A stretch of DNA of 64,000 bases, taken from positions 6,572,860 through 6,636,859 of the forward strand of contig NW_004624801.1 of the NCBI RefSeq assembly GCF_000247695.1. Direction: 5' to 3'. Below, piece by piece: positions 33,001-39,785 of the stretch (within the stretch, counting starts at the first letter, position 1; each line of letters begins with the position of its first letter). The notes beneath the pieces are model-generated. The model was not told the origin of the DNA. It did not search any database and saw nothing but the letters and a program-made list of their open reading frames with translations. Source of the stretch: Heterocephalus glaber. Lineage: Eukaryota > Chordata > Mammalia > Rodentia > Bathyergidae. The translations under genes and the position numbers were made by a program.

Positions 33001-36000
33001 AATGTTTCATTTTTATTGCTCCTGGATTTTGAGTTGCATTTAGAATGCTGTTCTTTACAGTTAGGTTGAAGAGGATTTACCCAGTTTTTCCTTACATTTG
33101 TGTGCTTTAGCTTTTATATGTAGATTTCTGATTTATTTGGAATTTGTTCACACTTGTCTCTTATTTTTTTCCAAATGACTGCCTGGTCAGTTTAATTTAC
33201 AGGTTTGCTGGTGTAGATTTCTAGGGCAGAAATCATGTAAGGATTTTAAGTGTAAGGGCCTCATTATCTTCTGCCTTCCAGTTGGAAAGGTATTCTCTTG
33301 TCCCTGTGGAGACATTCTGAACTGTTCTGAGTATGGAACCTTGCAAACCTTTCTTACCGCCCTTTCAGGATTACACATAGTCCTTTAGCTTCATGGTGGC
33401 TGCCTCTCCGTGAGGTGCTTGGCCCTTTCAGCTATGATTAAAGCAAAATGATAGCAGATAAGTTGTTTTTTTAAATTTAATTTTATTTCTGTTATATAAT
33501 TCAGAGGATCATTTTGAGGGTTCAGAAATTCAAAAAGAAGAAATATAAAGAGATTACTGGATAGAAATATGAGTAATTTTGATAAACTTTTTTTTTTGTT
33601 TAATAGTTGTGGTTTAGTTGTGATTGTCTACAAGTGCTAAGGTGTTGAATTTTGGCAGATATTGGACAATCGATAGTATTTATTCTGTGACTGCTGGATT
33701 ACATCTCAAGACTGGTTATGTTCTGTAATATGTTAGTAATTTATTAATGTTTCTGCTATCTTAATTTATAGGTGGAAGCCTTTTTGGCCTTCTGAGCAAG
33801 AATAATCGTTTTGGTAGAAATCCAGTTGTGCTGTTGGGCATTCTGGTTCACTTTGTAGCTTTTTATTTAATATTTCTCAACATGCCTGGAGACGCCCCCA
33901 TTGCCCCTGTGGAAGGAACTGACAGCGGCGCTTACATCAGGCCCAGGTACAGTCACGGCTGCTTTTCCAGTGATTTGAGGGCAGAGGGGAGGTGCTAGAT
34001 GGTGAGGTGTGGACTGAAGCACCTAATCCTCTCAGAGTCCGTCATCGTTACGAGGCCACCTATATGGTGTTAATGGAGCCTGAAGAGTTTAAGTAGGATC
34101 TGTAAGGAATCCCAAGTTCTTTTTTTTTTTTTTTTTTTTTTTGGTACCAGGGATCGAACTCGGGTCCTTGCACTTGCACAGCAGGCGTCGAAACCACTGA
34201 GCTAAATCCCCGGCCCTCCCAAGTTCTTTTTTTGCAAGAGTTGCTTTTAACCTCTTTCCCTTCTAAATCATCTTCTTGATCTAGGAAGGATTACAGAAGT
34301 GTCCAACTCGAATTTTAGATCCCTGCTTTTAAACAGGGAAATATCCCCAAATGAGGGTCTGGAGAAAGAAGGTTTTCAGGACGTTGGTCGTTCACGTCTT
34401 CAGTTACTGAGATGCAGATGTTTATATCTAGATCTGTGAATCTGAGAGCAGGCTGGCCCAGAAAGCAGTGCTGGTTCCCCAAATAGATGCTAGCTAGGCC
34501 AGAGTTTGCTAATAATGAAAATACATGCTTCGAGCTTAACTTCTTACTGTGTGAATTGTAGTACAGGGACTGGGAGTGCAGCTCTGTGGTACAGCATTTA
34601 TCTAGCACACAAGGACCTGGCTTCCAGGCCAGCACTGGAAAAAAAACAAACTTATAAATTTTGCTATTCCTTTTTTACTTATTTTTCAGTACTGGGGATT
34701 GAACCCAGGGCCTCAGCACTGAGCTACATCCCCAGCCCTTTTCATTTAAAAAAATTTTGCGGGGGGAGAAAGGGTCTTGCTATGTAGCCCAGACTGGCCT
34801 TGAACTCATGGCAGTCCTCCTGCCTCAGCCTCCTGAATACTAGGATTCTAGGTGTGTGCCACCACACTCAGCCAGCTCTTTTAATAATTTTATTTATTAT
34901 TTATTTTGGGGGGGTACCGGGGATAGAACTTGGATCCTTGTGCTTGCGGGGCAGGAGGCGGAACCACTGAGCTAAATCCCCAGCCCTTAATTTTTTATTT
35001 TGAAACAGAGTCTTGGTAAGTTGCCCAGGCTGGACTGGAATTTGGAATCCTCCTGTCTCAGCCTCCTAGAATGCTGGGATTACAGACATGCATCACTATG
35101 CCTGGCTCTATTTATTCTTTTTTGATGTGTTTAAAATTTGAAGATAAAATGTTTTTGTGGGTGGGTTTTTATATTTTTAGTGGATGTTGGAAATATTAGT
35201 ACTTCTTACACTAAATTAATTTTTATTTTCCTCAGCAAAGAAGTTGCCATCTTCTGCAGCTTTCTGTTGGGGCTAGGAGACAGCTGCTTTAATACCCAGC
35301 TGCTCAGCATCCTGGGCTTTCTCCATTCTGAAGACAGTGCGCCAGCCTTCGCCATCTTCAAGTTTGTCCAGGTAACCTCTTCAGCTTGTGTTGAGAGTTC
35401 TTTTCCTTCATGCTTTGCGCTGTTTTCCCTGGTCACTAGTATTGTGGTCTTATTTTGAGAGTTGACACCCAGGCACGATGGCACACACCTGTGATCCCAG
35501 CACTCTGGGAGGCTGAGGCAGGAAGATCTCAGGTTCAAGCCCAGCCTGGGCAACTCAGCAACTTAGACCCTGTCTCAAAATAAAAAATAAAAAAGGAAAA
35601 TAAATAAATAAAATAAAATAAAATAAAATAAAATAAAAGGACTGGGCCGCAACTCAGTGTGAACACCCTGGGTTCAATTCTTAGTACCAAAAGAGAGAGG
35701 GGAGAGAGATTGAGATTTGGAGGCCTCCTTTAAAAGGGTTTGTGAAGCCAGGCACAGTGGCACGTATCTATAACCCCAGCACTTGGGAGGCTGAGGCAGG
35801 AGGCTTGCTATGAATTCAAGGCCAGCCTGAACTACGTAGCAAGACCCTGTCTCTAAATACCAAATAAGAAAAAAAACAACCCATAAGAAATAAAAAGGTG
35901 TGCGAGAGACTCGGGAAGCGGTGAGCAGTGAGAGCGCCCTGCCCACTTGGATGAGGCTCATGTTCTGGTCTCCTGCTCAGCCTGGAGACTTCCTTAGAGA

Positions 36001-36433
36001 CCGCAGTCCCCCCACTCACCACGTGGACAAGTGTGTCTCCTGCTCTGGGACTCCTTTTTCAAGAGAGCTGCTGCACGTAGGGGAGCCCTCCGCTCCTGTG
36101 CACATTCCCACTGTCCCAGGGAAGCTCAGGGCGTGTTGGGGAGTTAGTGCCTGGGACGGTTGCATCTGAGTTCCAGTGCTGCCAGCATGATGTCCAGTGC
36201 TCCGAGGTGGAGTGGCCACCGTGCCCGCCTGGCCCTGTGTGCATCTGTACTGTCTCCTCTGTCCCCAGTCTATCTGCGCAGCCGTGGCGTTTTTCTACAG
36301 CAACTACCTTCTCCTTCACTGGCAACTCCTGGTCATGGTGATATTTGGATTTTTTGGAACTATTTCATTCTTCGCTGTGGAATGGGACGCTGCTGCCATC
36401 GTGGCCCGGGGCTCTGACTACCGGAGCATTTGA
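6572..36433 (+). CDS. MFSD11: Major facilitator superfamily domain-containing protein 11 (UNC93-like), 13 coding exons
   Basis: Orphan membrane transporter of the UNC93-like branch of the major facilitator superfamily, about 12 membrane spans, substrate unknown. Coding exons: 6572-6667, 7176-7231, 9534-9641, 10183-10262, 10389-10485, 11554-11612, 12279-12423, 16180-16220, 24478-24543, 27544-27669, 33772-33946, 35236-35371, 36269-36433. All introns are GT-AG. They sum to 1350 nt, giving 449 aa plus stop, the human length. The start reads MSPESKKLFNIII and the end is DYRSI. Residues 11-24 form the first hydrophobic span. An N-glycosylation sequon NST lies at about N40 in the first loop. An acidic loop, EDESSDDQDLEVDES, near residue 205 separates the two six-span halves. 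Glycine-rich spans SLIGLSGIFIGIGEILGG and LGLGDSCFNTQLLSILGF follow. The donor after exon 10 (GTTGGT) is weak compared with the others. No inactivating change is seen; the gene looks functional. Confidence 0.97.
7967..8103 (-). mobile_element. B1-type SINE, minus orientation
   Basis: Reversed 7SL-derived element: poly-T, TTTGAGACAGAGCCTTGC, GGCTGGCCTTGAAC, CCTCCTGCCTCAGCCTC, GGGATTACAGGCATGC. It appears to lack the 29-bp internal duplication. Confidence 0.88.
8150..8471 (+). mobile_element. B1-dID (5' truncated) followed by B1 with internal duplication
   Basis: 8150-8300 is a truncated B1 (CAGGAGGCTAAGGCAGGA) joined to a deleted ID (GGGGTAGTTCAGGCATAGAATG, then GGGTTCAAGTCCCAGTAC). 8322-8471 is a separate B1 in which the CAAGGCCAGC...TATAGTGAGTTCAAGGC unit is repeated, the rodent B1 internal duplication. 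Confidence 0.8.
9131..9470. mobile_element. Cluster: two reversed IDs and one forward B1
   Basis: Two minus-oriented ID elements lie back to back at about 9131-9213 and 9226-9316. The second is a different, older sequence (CACATGCTAGGCAAGTGCTGTACCACTGAG). A plus-oriented B1 follows at 9341-9470. All lie in MFSD11 intron 2 just before exon 3. Confidence 0.85.
10486..11553. other. MFSD11 intron 5
   Basis: Contains an old MIR-like fragment at about 10726-10860, in the orientation reading CCTCATGAGGTTCTGGAGATGAGAAAACA, the reversed MIR core. No young SINE is visible. The short run of open sequence on the minus strand at 10964-11197 has no recognisable homology. Confidence 0.5.
12077..12222 (+). 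mobile_element. B1 SINE with A tail and (TAA)n
   Basis: Plus-oriented B1 without the internal duplication, ending in a run of about 21 A and then (TAA)5. The microsatellite has grown from the SINE tail. It lies 57 bp upstream of MFSD11 exon 7, close to the acceptor tract. Confidence 0.88.
12424..13275. other. MFSD11 intron 7, left part
   Basis: About 850 bp of intron with no repeat or exon that I recognise. Overlapping open frames on the minus strand have no family features. Confidence 0.4.
13283..13368 (-). mobile_element. ID SINE, minus orientation
   Basis: Poly-T, GGTACTGGGGATTGAACTC, ending GAGCTAAATCCCTGGC. A short duplication around TTGCACT/CTGCACT flanks it. The following 400 bp contain a TG/CA-rich purine-pyrimidine stretch (about 13409-13480). 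Confidence 0.9.
14236..14528 (-). mobile_element. Reversed B1 (duplicated type) next to a reversed ID
   Basis: 14236-14394 is a reversed B1 with the internal duplication (two GGCCT[T/C]GAACTC units). 14431-14515 is a reversed ID with a perfect 13-bp duplication CTATTGAAAGTTT at 14418-14430 and 14516-14528. Confidence 0.88.
14560..14995 (+). mobile_element. B1-dID followed by B1 with internal duplication
   Basis: 14560-14760: B1 part, an A-rich linker, then deleted ID (GGAATGCAGCTCAGTGTGAA, GGGTTCAATCC). 14826-14995: B1 with two CAAGGCCAG-type units and TACATAGTGAGACACTATCTC at the end. Confidence 0.85.
15118..15415 (+). mobile_element. B1-dID split by a later ID insertion
   Basis: The B1 half is 15118-15250 and the deleted-ID half is about 15355-15415 (GATGTAGTTTCATGCAAAGG, GGGTTCAGTC). 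Between them sits a full ID (about 15256-15343) with A box TAGCTCAGTGG, B box GTTCGATCC and a (CA)n-containing tail. The sequence AAAAAAAGACTAGGA occurs on both sides and is the target duplication. The ID therefore landed at the junction of the two monomers. Confidence 0.88.
15446..15854 (-). mobile_element. Solo LTR, MaLR-like, with 5-bp target duplication
   Basis: A 399-bp element at 15451-15849 begins TGTCTTAGTT and ends GCCATAACA. Read on the minus strand it begins TGTTATGGCTGTGTC and ends AACTAAGACA, the termini of mammalian-apparent LTR retrotransposons. The duplication CTTGC at 15446-15450 and 15850-15854 is exact, matching the 5-bp duplications of ERVL/MaLR elements. No internal region is present, so it is a solo LTR. 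Its exact subfamily needs a repeat library. Confidence 0.85.
16555..16735 (-). mobile_element. MIR SINE fragment
   Basis: The reversed MIR core is clear: GAGAAGAGAAAACTGAGGC, AAGAACTTCCCCAAGGTCA, CCAGCTAGTGGGTAGGTGC. It lies in MFSD11 intron 8 shortly after exon 8. The next 500 bp (16736-17237) hold nothing I recognise. Confidence 0.8.
17238..17370 (+). mobile_element. B1 SINE
   Basis: Plus-oriented B1 from GCTGGGCATGGTGACGC to GACCCTGTCTCAAAAAACC, without the internal duplication. The following 1 kb (17371-18389) is intron with no recognisable element. Confidence 0.88.
18390..18660 (+). mobile_element. ID SINE followed by B1 SINE
   Basis: 18390-18475: ID with a diverged A box (GTGAAGCTCAGTGG) and B box GTTCAATCC. 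18531-18660: B1 ending in (AAAT)n. The phrase TACAGGCTCCTA flanks the intervening block, suggesting a target duplication. Confidence 0.85.
18811..18916 (+). mobile_element. ID SINE with target duplication
   Basis: ID element from about 18826 (GGGCCGGGGACTTAGCTCAG) to its A tail near 18911. The sequence AAAAAAAAGACTGCT occurs on both sides. Insertion was into an existing A-rich run. The next 430 bp show nothing recognisable. Confidence 0.88.
19347..19442 (+). mobile_element. ID SINE lacking its A box
   Basis: The element at 19358-19431 runs from GCCAGGG directly into TTTCGCCGCCTGCTGCGC, so about 14 bases (the ATTTAGCTCAGTGG segment that carries the A box) are missing. The B box GTTCGATCC and the A tail are intact. 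A perfect 11-bp duplication AAATGTCTGTA (19347-19357 and 19432-19442) shows that it is a genuine insertion. Confidence 0.88.
19445..19842 (+). mobile_element. Two B1 SINEs
   Basis: 19445-19582 is a B1 without clear duplication. 19690-19842 is a B1 with the duplicated internal unit (GTGAGTTCAAGGCCAGC then GTGAATTCAAGGCTGG). Confidence 0.83.
20630..20957 (-). mobile_element. Reversed dID, ID and B1 cluster
   Basis: In order: a reversed deleted ID (20630-20698, lacking the central anticodon-arm part), a reversed full ID (20752-20829) and a reversed B1 (20840-20957). dID followed by B1 on the plus strand is what a reversed B1-dID looks like, so the middle ID may be a later insertion in the linker. 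Confidence 0.75.
21009..21046. repeat. (CA)n microsatellite
   Basis: About 14 uninterrupted CA units from ATACACACACA, then interrupted ACGCACACG. Likely length-polymorphic. Confidence 0.95.
22340..22440 (+). mobile_element. ID SINE, 'CTGCTGCGCAA' subtype
   Basis: ID at about 22344-22428 with TTTCGCCGCCTGCTGCGCAAG, B box GTTCGATCC and an A tail. ATTTCTTCA flanks both sides as a target duplication. Confidence 0.9.
22529..23001. mobile_element. Non-autonomous Tc1/mariner-type DNA transposon, split by an ID
   Basis: The element at 22531-22999 starts CAGTGGACCCTTGACTTAT and ends with ATAACTTGAGGGTCCACTG. The inverted termini match over the outer 12 bases and in most positions further in. A TA dinucleotide flanks each end (22529-22530 and 23000-23001), the duplication of Tc1/mariner/pogo elements. 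An ID SINE interrupts it. No transposase frame is evident, so it looks like a MITE. The family (Tigger- or Kanga-like) needs a repeat library. Confidence 0.82.
22839..22946 (+). mobile_element. ID SINE inserted in the DNA transposon
   Basis: ID (about 22853-22932) with GGGATTTAGCTTAGTGG and GTTTGATCC. The phrase AACTAAAATTCCAG flanks both sides as the target duplication. The insertion is younger than the TA-flanked element that it splits. Confidence 0.88.
23058..23184 (-). mobile_element. ID SINE, minus orientation, with 16-bp target duplication
   Basis: Reversed ID (23074-23168) flanked by an exact CTACATTTGTTCTTTT on both sides. Confidence 0.92.
23280..23560 (-). mobile_element. Old L1 fragment (L1M-like), minus orientation
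   Basis: Characteristic phrases are TTTTAGGTTTATAGCAAAATT, GTTACAATGGATAGACCTGC and GTGTTGTACGTTCTATG. A related fragment recurs at 51905-52165. The next 900 bp up to MFSD11 exon 9 show nothing that I recognise. Confidence 0.75.
24544..25534. other. MFSD11 intron 9, left part
   Basis: About 1 kb without a clear SINE. The minus-strand open frame at 25106-25348, followed downstream on the minus strand by AATAAA (about 25092), could be a decayed retrocopy. I cannot match it to a known protein. Confidence 0.35.
25535..25640 (+). mobile_element. ID SINE with target duplication
   Basis: ID (25547-25628) with a nearly intact A box (TAGCTCAGTG), B box GTTCGATTC and an A tail. Flanked by AAATTTATTTAT on both sides. 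Confidence 0.92.
26224..26600 (-). mobile_element. MLT1-like LTR fragment, minus orientation
   Basis: Reads as the reverse of an MLT1/MST-type LTR: GAGCTGCTATAACAAGTTGCC, ATAGACCAGTAGTTTAAACAA, then GGTGAGGGCACTGATCCCATTGTGAGGG and GCTCCTGAAGGCCCCATCTCC. The right boundary is uncertain. Intron sequence up to 27075 shows nothing else recognisable. Confidence 0.75.
27078..27293 (-). mobile_element. B1 SINE with internal duplication, minus orientation
   Basis: Reversed B1 with an extended middle: two separate 'ggctggg/gggctgac...cTCAAACT/TGAACTC' units before CCTCCTGCCTCAGCC. It ends GATGCCCAGC and lies 250 bp upstream of MFSD11 exon 10. Confidence 0.82.
27670..28480. other. MFSD11 intron 10, left part
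   Basis: No recognisable element between exon 10 and the ID at 28496. The short open frames show no family features. Confidence 0.35.
28485..28740 (-). mobile_element. Reversed ID within an LTR-like segment
   Basis: 28496-28577 is a reversed ID flanked by diverged copies of TTCCTATAATTTTT / CTCCTGTAATTTTTT. The flank to the right (GGGTTCAGTCCTCCAGACCACCC, ACCAGGCCACTTCTGCCTCACC) has the look of an old LTR, but I cannot name the family. Confidence 0.65.
29580..29721 (-). mobile_element. B1 SINE with internal duplication, minus orientation
   Basis: Contains both CTTGAACTCACTATGTAGCC and CTCGAACTCGTGAGAATCC units, then CTCCCGAGTCCTGGCATTAC. The preceding 840 bp (28741-29579) are AT-rich with nothing recognisable. 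Confidence 0.88.
30076..30540. mobile_element. Reversed B1-dID remnant, reversed B1, forward B1-dID
   Basis: 30076-30225: reversed dID tail (GGAGCTACATCCCCAGC) plus B1. 30245-30340: reversed B1 fragment. 30361-30540: complete forward B1-dID with linker (AATTAAAAATTTAAAAAG), GGATATAGTTCAGTATGAAGG and GGGTTCAATCCCCAGTACC. Opposed copies could form a hairpin in MFSD11 pre-mRNA. Confidence 0.8.
30850..31300. other. LTR-like segment, minus orientation, uncertain
   Basis: A stretch with a reversed poly(A)-signal region (AAGTTTTATTAAAGG near 30941) and no exon. Composition suggests an old LTR, but I cannot assign it. 31300-32097 is unique-looking intron. Confidence 0.3.
32098..32246 (-). mobile_element. 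B1 SINE with internal duplication, minus orientation
   Basis: GGAGACAGGGTCTTGCTAGG, two GAACTT/AAACTC units, GTCTCCTGCCTCAGCCTCC, ending CACGCCCAGCCC. Confidence 0.88.
32450..32483. repeat. Alternating CG/CA purine-pyrimidine tract
   Basis: TGCGCCCGCGCGCGTGCACACACACACACA: a run of alternating purine and pyrimidine that starts as (CG)n and turns into (CA)n. It is an island of CpG in an AT-rich intron. Confidence 0.85.
32518..32862. mobile_element. Reversed B1-dID remnant and forward B1
   Basis: 32518-32686: decayed reversed dID (TTAGCTACATCCCCAGCCC) plus a short B1 end (CTGGGATTATAGGCATGTGC). 32748-32862: forward B1 (GCCAGGCATGGTGGTGCACAC to TATGACCCTGTTTC). 32863-33771 up to exon 11 shows nothing recognisable. 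Confidence 0.8.
34111..34235 (-). mobile_element. ID SINE, minus orientation, long poly-T
   Basis: Reversed ID (about 34127-34217) with about 31 T at its tail, GGTACCAGGGATCGAACTCG, ending AATCCCCGGCCC. Flanked by CCCAAGTTCTTTTTT on both sides. Confidence 0.92.
34565..35107. mobile_element. SINE cluster in MFSD11 intron 11
   Basis: 34565-34650: older forward ID (GAGTGCAGCTCTGTGGTACAG). 34683-34872: reversed B1-dID (dID GGGGATTGAACCCAGGGCC ... GCACTGAGCTACATCCCC, then B1). 34905-34986: reversed young ID. 34990-35107: reversed B1. The last two may be the halves of another composite. Exon 12 starts 129 bp downstream. Confidence 0.83.
35467..35692 (+). mobile_element. B1-dID with (AAAAT)n expansion in its linker
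   Basis: B1 (35467-35580), then a linker of AAAT/AAAAT units (about 35581-35638), then dID (GGGCCGCAACTCAGTGTGAA, GGGTTCAATTC). The microsatellite sits exactly between the two monomers. Confidence 0.88.
35745..35875 (+). mobile_element. B1 SINE
   Basis: GCCAGGCACAGTGGCACG to AGCAAGACCCTGTCTC, single-unit type. Between MFSD11 exons 12 and 13. Confidence 0.88.
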
Positions 36434-36592
36434 CTCGGGGCTGTGGCTTCCAGAGCAGCCACTGGCCGAAGTGCGCTGGCCGAAGTGCGTGATGGAGGAA
36501 GCTGCCTCGCATCTCCTCAGCCCATTGGCAGAGGTCGGGCGTGGGAAATCAAAGAACTGAGACTGATAAGTGAGCCAGAGTGGTTATTAAAG
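36434..36592 (+). terminator. MFSD11: MFSD11 3' UTR with candidate poly(A) signal
   Basis: After the TGA at 36431-36433, the first poly(A)-like hexamer is ATTAAA at 36586-36591. A second, AATAAA, is near 36850. The near-duplicate phrase CCGAAGTGCG occurs twice close together (about 36468 and 36480). The true 3' end is not determined. Confidence 0.5.
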
Positions 36593-36929
36593 TTTACAGA
36601 TACTTAAAACAAGTGGGATAAGGGAAATCTATTGTGTCAATCATAATTGTTCAGAGATGTTTTTCAGTTGTCTGTCTCAAGTTCCCTAGAATCATGTTAG
36701 CGAATGTAAACCCCCACCCCCAAGATCCAGCCTTGATTCCAAATCCAGGTCATGTGATGCAGAGAGACTTGCTGGGCATGGATTATGTTTTACTGCGTAG
36801 TAATGAGAAGCATATGCTGCTCCACATGTTATCTGGGAATGACATTCAAATAAACCGGGAGATGCTGAAATGCAGTCAGAACTTTGGAAAGATTTCTTCC
36901 TCTTTAAATGTTTATCTTGAATGAATTTT

Positions 36930-37030
36930 CTTTTTTCTTTCTTTTTTTTTTTTCGGTACTGGGGATCAAACTCAGGACCTTCTGCTTTCGAGGCAGATTG
37001 TGGAACCACTGAGCTAAATCCCCGGCCCTC
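36930..37030 (-). mobile_element. ID SINE, minus orientation
   Basis: Poly-T, CGGTACTGGGGATCAAACTC, GAGCTAAATCCCCGGCCC. Related GAATTTTC / GAGTTTTC phrases flank it. It lies in or just beyond the MFSD11 3' UTR. Confidence 0.9.
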
Positions 37031-37354
37031 AGTGAGTTTTCTTACATAGTAGTTCCTAGCAACAAATGGCCAATTAGTTGTATTATAAAATGAGGTAAAA
37101 TTGTCTTGGATCTTAAAAGATGACTGTGGCATCCATAAATGAACAAAAAGCACATTTAGAAAAAGAAACACACTCCCTGGGAGAGATTTTCCTGAAAGAT
37201 ACAGTGGGAAAAAAAAAATCCCAGGCCTGTAGTGAGATCTGAGCTTTGAGGTAGAGCGTCATCATTTATACATCTTCTTAAAACATGCTACTTGATGGTC
37301 CTAGGCCTGGGAAGGGAATGTCACTATTTGGGAAATGTTCACATGCAAATGTTG

Positions 37355-37560
37355 AGGTTGGCTTGGGGGTATATACCTGTAATCTCAGCACTCAGGAGGC
37401 TGAGGCAGGAGGATCACCATGAGTTTGAGGCCAGCCTGGGCTCCATAGTGAGCTCAAGGAAAGTCTGAACTGCATAGTAAGACCCTGACTCAAAAAACAA
37501 AACCAACCCGAGTTCCATCCCTGGTACCAACAAAACAAAACAAAACAAAACCAAAAAAAG
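37355..37560 (+). mobile_element. B1 with internal duplication fused to an ID 3' end
   Basis: 37355-37500 is a duplicated-type B1. Its A-rich end runs straight into CCGAGTTCCATCCCTGGTACC (about 37508-37528), the 3' quarter of an ID, and an (AAAAC)n tail. This may be a 5'-truncated ID insertion or a new composite. Confidence 0.8.
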
Positions 37561-37739
37561 ACTTGCAAACCTTTAAACCTGGGCTTGGGCTATTCGTACT
37601 GAGGGTTCCTTTCCTCTGGGAGTTTTTGTTGGTTGGTTGGCTGGCTTGTTTTTGTTAATTTAGAATAAATCCCTTGGGAGTTTTTAAGTGCTGAAGTTAC
37701 AGATGAGTTCTAATTGATAGTTGAAATAATTTTGAGTCC

Positions 37740-38780
37740 TCACACCAGATAGGGTAGCTCATAAACACAGAAAAACCTGGAAGATAATAAGTGTTGGATA
37801 ATAAGAATGTGGAGAACCTGGAGCCCTTGCACACTGTTGTTGGTAGAAATGTAAAATGGTACAGCTGCTATGGAAAACAGTATGGGAGTTTCTCATGAAG
37901 ACTAAAAAAAATCACCATATGATTCAACAGTTCCTTTTCTGGGTACATACGCAAAAGAACTGCAGGCAGTGACTTGAGATGTCTGTACACTTATGTTCAG
38001 AGCAGCATTATTCACAATAGCCAAAAAGTGGAAACAACTTAAGTTGTTCATCAGTGGTTGAATGGATACACAAAATTCAGTTTATCCATGTGATATAGTA
38101 TTGTTCAGCCTTCAAAAGTCATTGTCTCAAAAAACTAAAACTAGGCTTACCATATCGAGCAGTTCCACTTCTGGGTATGTTCCCAAAAGAACTGAAAGCA
38201 GCTACTCGAATAGATATTTACATATCCACGTTCATAGCCAGGTTATTCAGAGTAGCCAGCCAGGTGTCCATGGAGGGAGGATTGAATAAACAAATGGGAT
38301 ATACCACACATGAAATATTGTTCCTCCTCTAAAAGGAAGGAAATTCTGGCACATGCTACAACATGGGAAGACCTTCAGGATATTAGGTGAAATGGTCACA
38401 AAAAGGTAAATACCGAATGACTCCAATTATATGGGGGATCTTGTAGTCAGATTTATAGAGATAGGAAGTAGAATGGTGGGCTGGGCCAGATGGAGAAATA
38501 AGGATTTGGTGTTTAATGAGGATACAGTTTCAGTATTCTACTTTTTTGGGGGATGGGGGGGCAGTTACTGGGAATCGAACTCAGGACTTTGTGCTTTCCA
38601 GGGAGGTGTGGCACCACTGAGCTACATCCCCAGCCCCGTTTCAGTATTCCAAGTTATGAAGATGGATGTTGGTGAAGCTTGCACAAGAAGGTGAATATTA
38701 ATGCCCTGAGCTGTACACATCATGATGGTGAAAATGGTAAATTTTATGAGGATTTTTTTCACAATTAAAAACAATACTTT
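37740..38780 (+). mobile_element. Old L1 3' region with a repeated module
   Basis: L1 ORF2-end/3' sequence: TATGGAAAACAGTATGGGAG, TTCACAATAGCCAAAAAGTGG, CATCAGTGGTTGAATGGATA. After 38110 the same part of L1 starts again (CCATATCGAGCAGTTCCAC, CCCAAAAGAACTGAAAGCAG) and runs on to AAATACCGAATGACTCC. Frames are decayed. An ID interrupts it at 38541-38636. Confidence 0.78.
38530..38650 (-). mobile_element. ID SINE inserted in L1, with target duplication
   Basis: Reversed ID (about 38541-38636) with a G-rich tail region. GTTTCAGTATTC occurs on both sides. Confidence 0.9.
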
Positions 38781-38929
38781 GGGGAGCTACATGAGTGCTT
38801 CTGTCTTGGCATCCAAGGACCACCCCTAGGTTTGGAGACTCACGAGGAGAATTGTCAGGACTCAGCATGTGGTGGTACTCCCTGTTGTCCGTTGGGATCC
38901 AGAGGTCACCTGAAAACCCACTGTATTGA

Positions 38930-39245
38930 AAGCTAGTTGCTACTGATGGGATTTGAGGAGCTGATTGGCTAATGAGGGCTCCTGATTTCATCCATCGGTG
39001 AGTTCATAACTCAGTGAGCTTACTGGGAGGGGGAGCCATGCCTTTGGGGTTTATCTTGGCCCTGGCCTCTTCCTCTCTGGCTCTTTGCCTCTCACTCTGC
39101 TTCTTGGCTGCCAAGCCCTCTGGCCATGATGTTCTGGTTTGCAGCCAGCTGACCATGGACTGAAACCTCTGAAACTGTGAGCCAACATAAACCCTTCCTC
39201 TTTTAAATTGGGCATTTTGTCCCAGTGATGGATGGCTGACCAACA
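38930..39245 (+). mobile_element. MaLR-like LTR fragment, plus orientation
   Basis: GACCATGGACTGAAACCTCTG, AACTGTGAGCCAACATAAACCC and the following T-rich end are the conserved 3' part of MaLR LTRs. The 5' boundary is unclear. It resembles the fragment at 48430-48755. Confidence 0.7.
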
Positions 39246-39574
39246 ACCCATGGCTAAGATCTATGACAGTGATATGGCAGGCACCCACAGCTGGCTTGGA
39301 AGGAGCAAGACCTGAACAGAGTCTGGAGGTCCATGTGTAGGTTTCCTGTGCTTGCTCCGTCCAGGCTCACATGCAGCACTTTTACAGCCATGAAAATGCA
39401 GCCACCTGTGTGCCATGTCCCTGCTCAGGAAGGTACAGCACCAAAGGGTTTCTCTGGGGTCTGATTCCAGAGGCGCAGCCTCTGCCTGGCCCCTGTCAAA
39501 ATCCAGGACTCCCAGAACCACATCATTTGCACTGAGCAATTTCTTTGTTGTTTTGTTTTCGTTCTTTTCTTTTC

Positions 39575-39785
39575 TTTTTTTTTTTGGTATCGGGGATTGA
39601 ACTCGGGACCTTGATGCTTTCAAGGCAGGCAGTGGAACCACTGAGCTAAATCCCTAGCCCTGTTTTTGTTTATTTGAGACAGGGTCTCACTGTGTAGTCT
39701 AGGCTGATCTGAAACTCACTGCCATCCACCGTTCTCAGCTTCCTGTGTGTTGGAATTACAGGCATGGGCCACTATGCCAGTCCTG
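39575..39785 (-). mobile_element. Reversed ID followed by reversed B1
   Basis: 39575-39660: ID (GGTATCGGGGATTGAACTC to GAGCTAAATCCCTAGCCC). 39661-39785: B1 (TTGAGACAGGGTCTCACTG to GCATGGGCCACTATGCC). 39786-40660 shows nothing recognisable. Confidence 0.88.
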
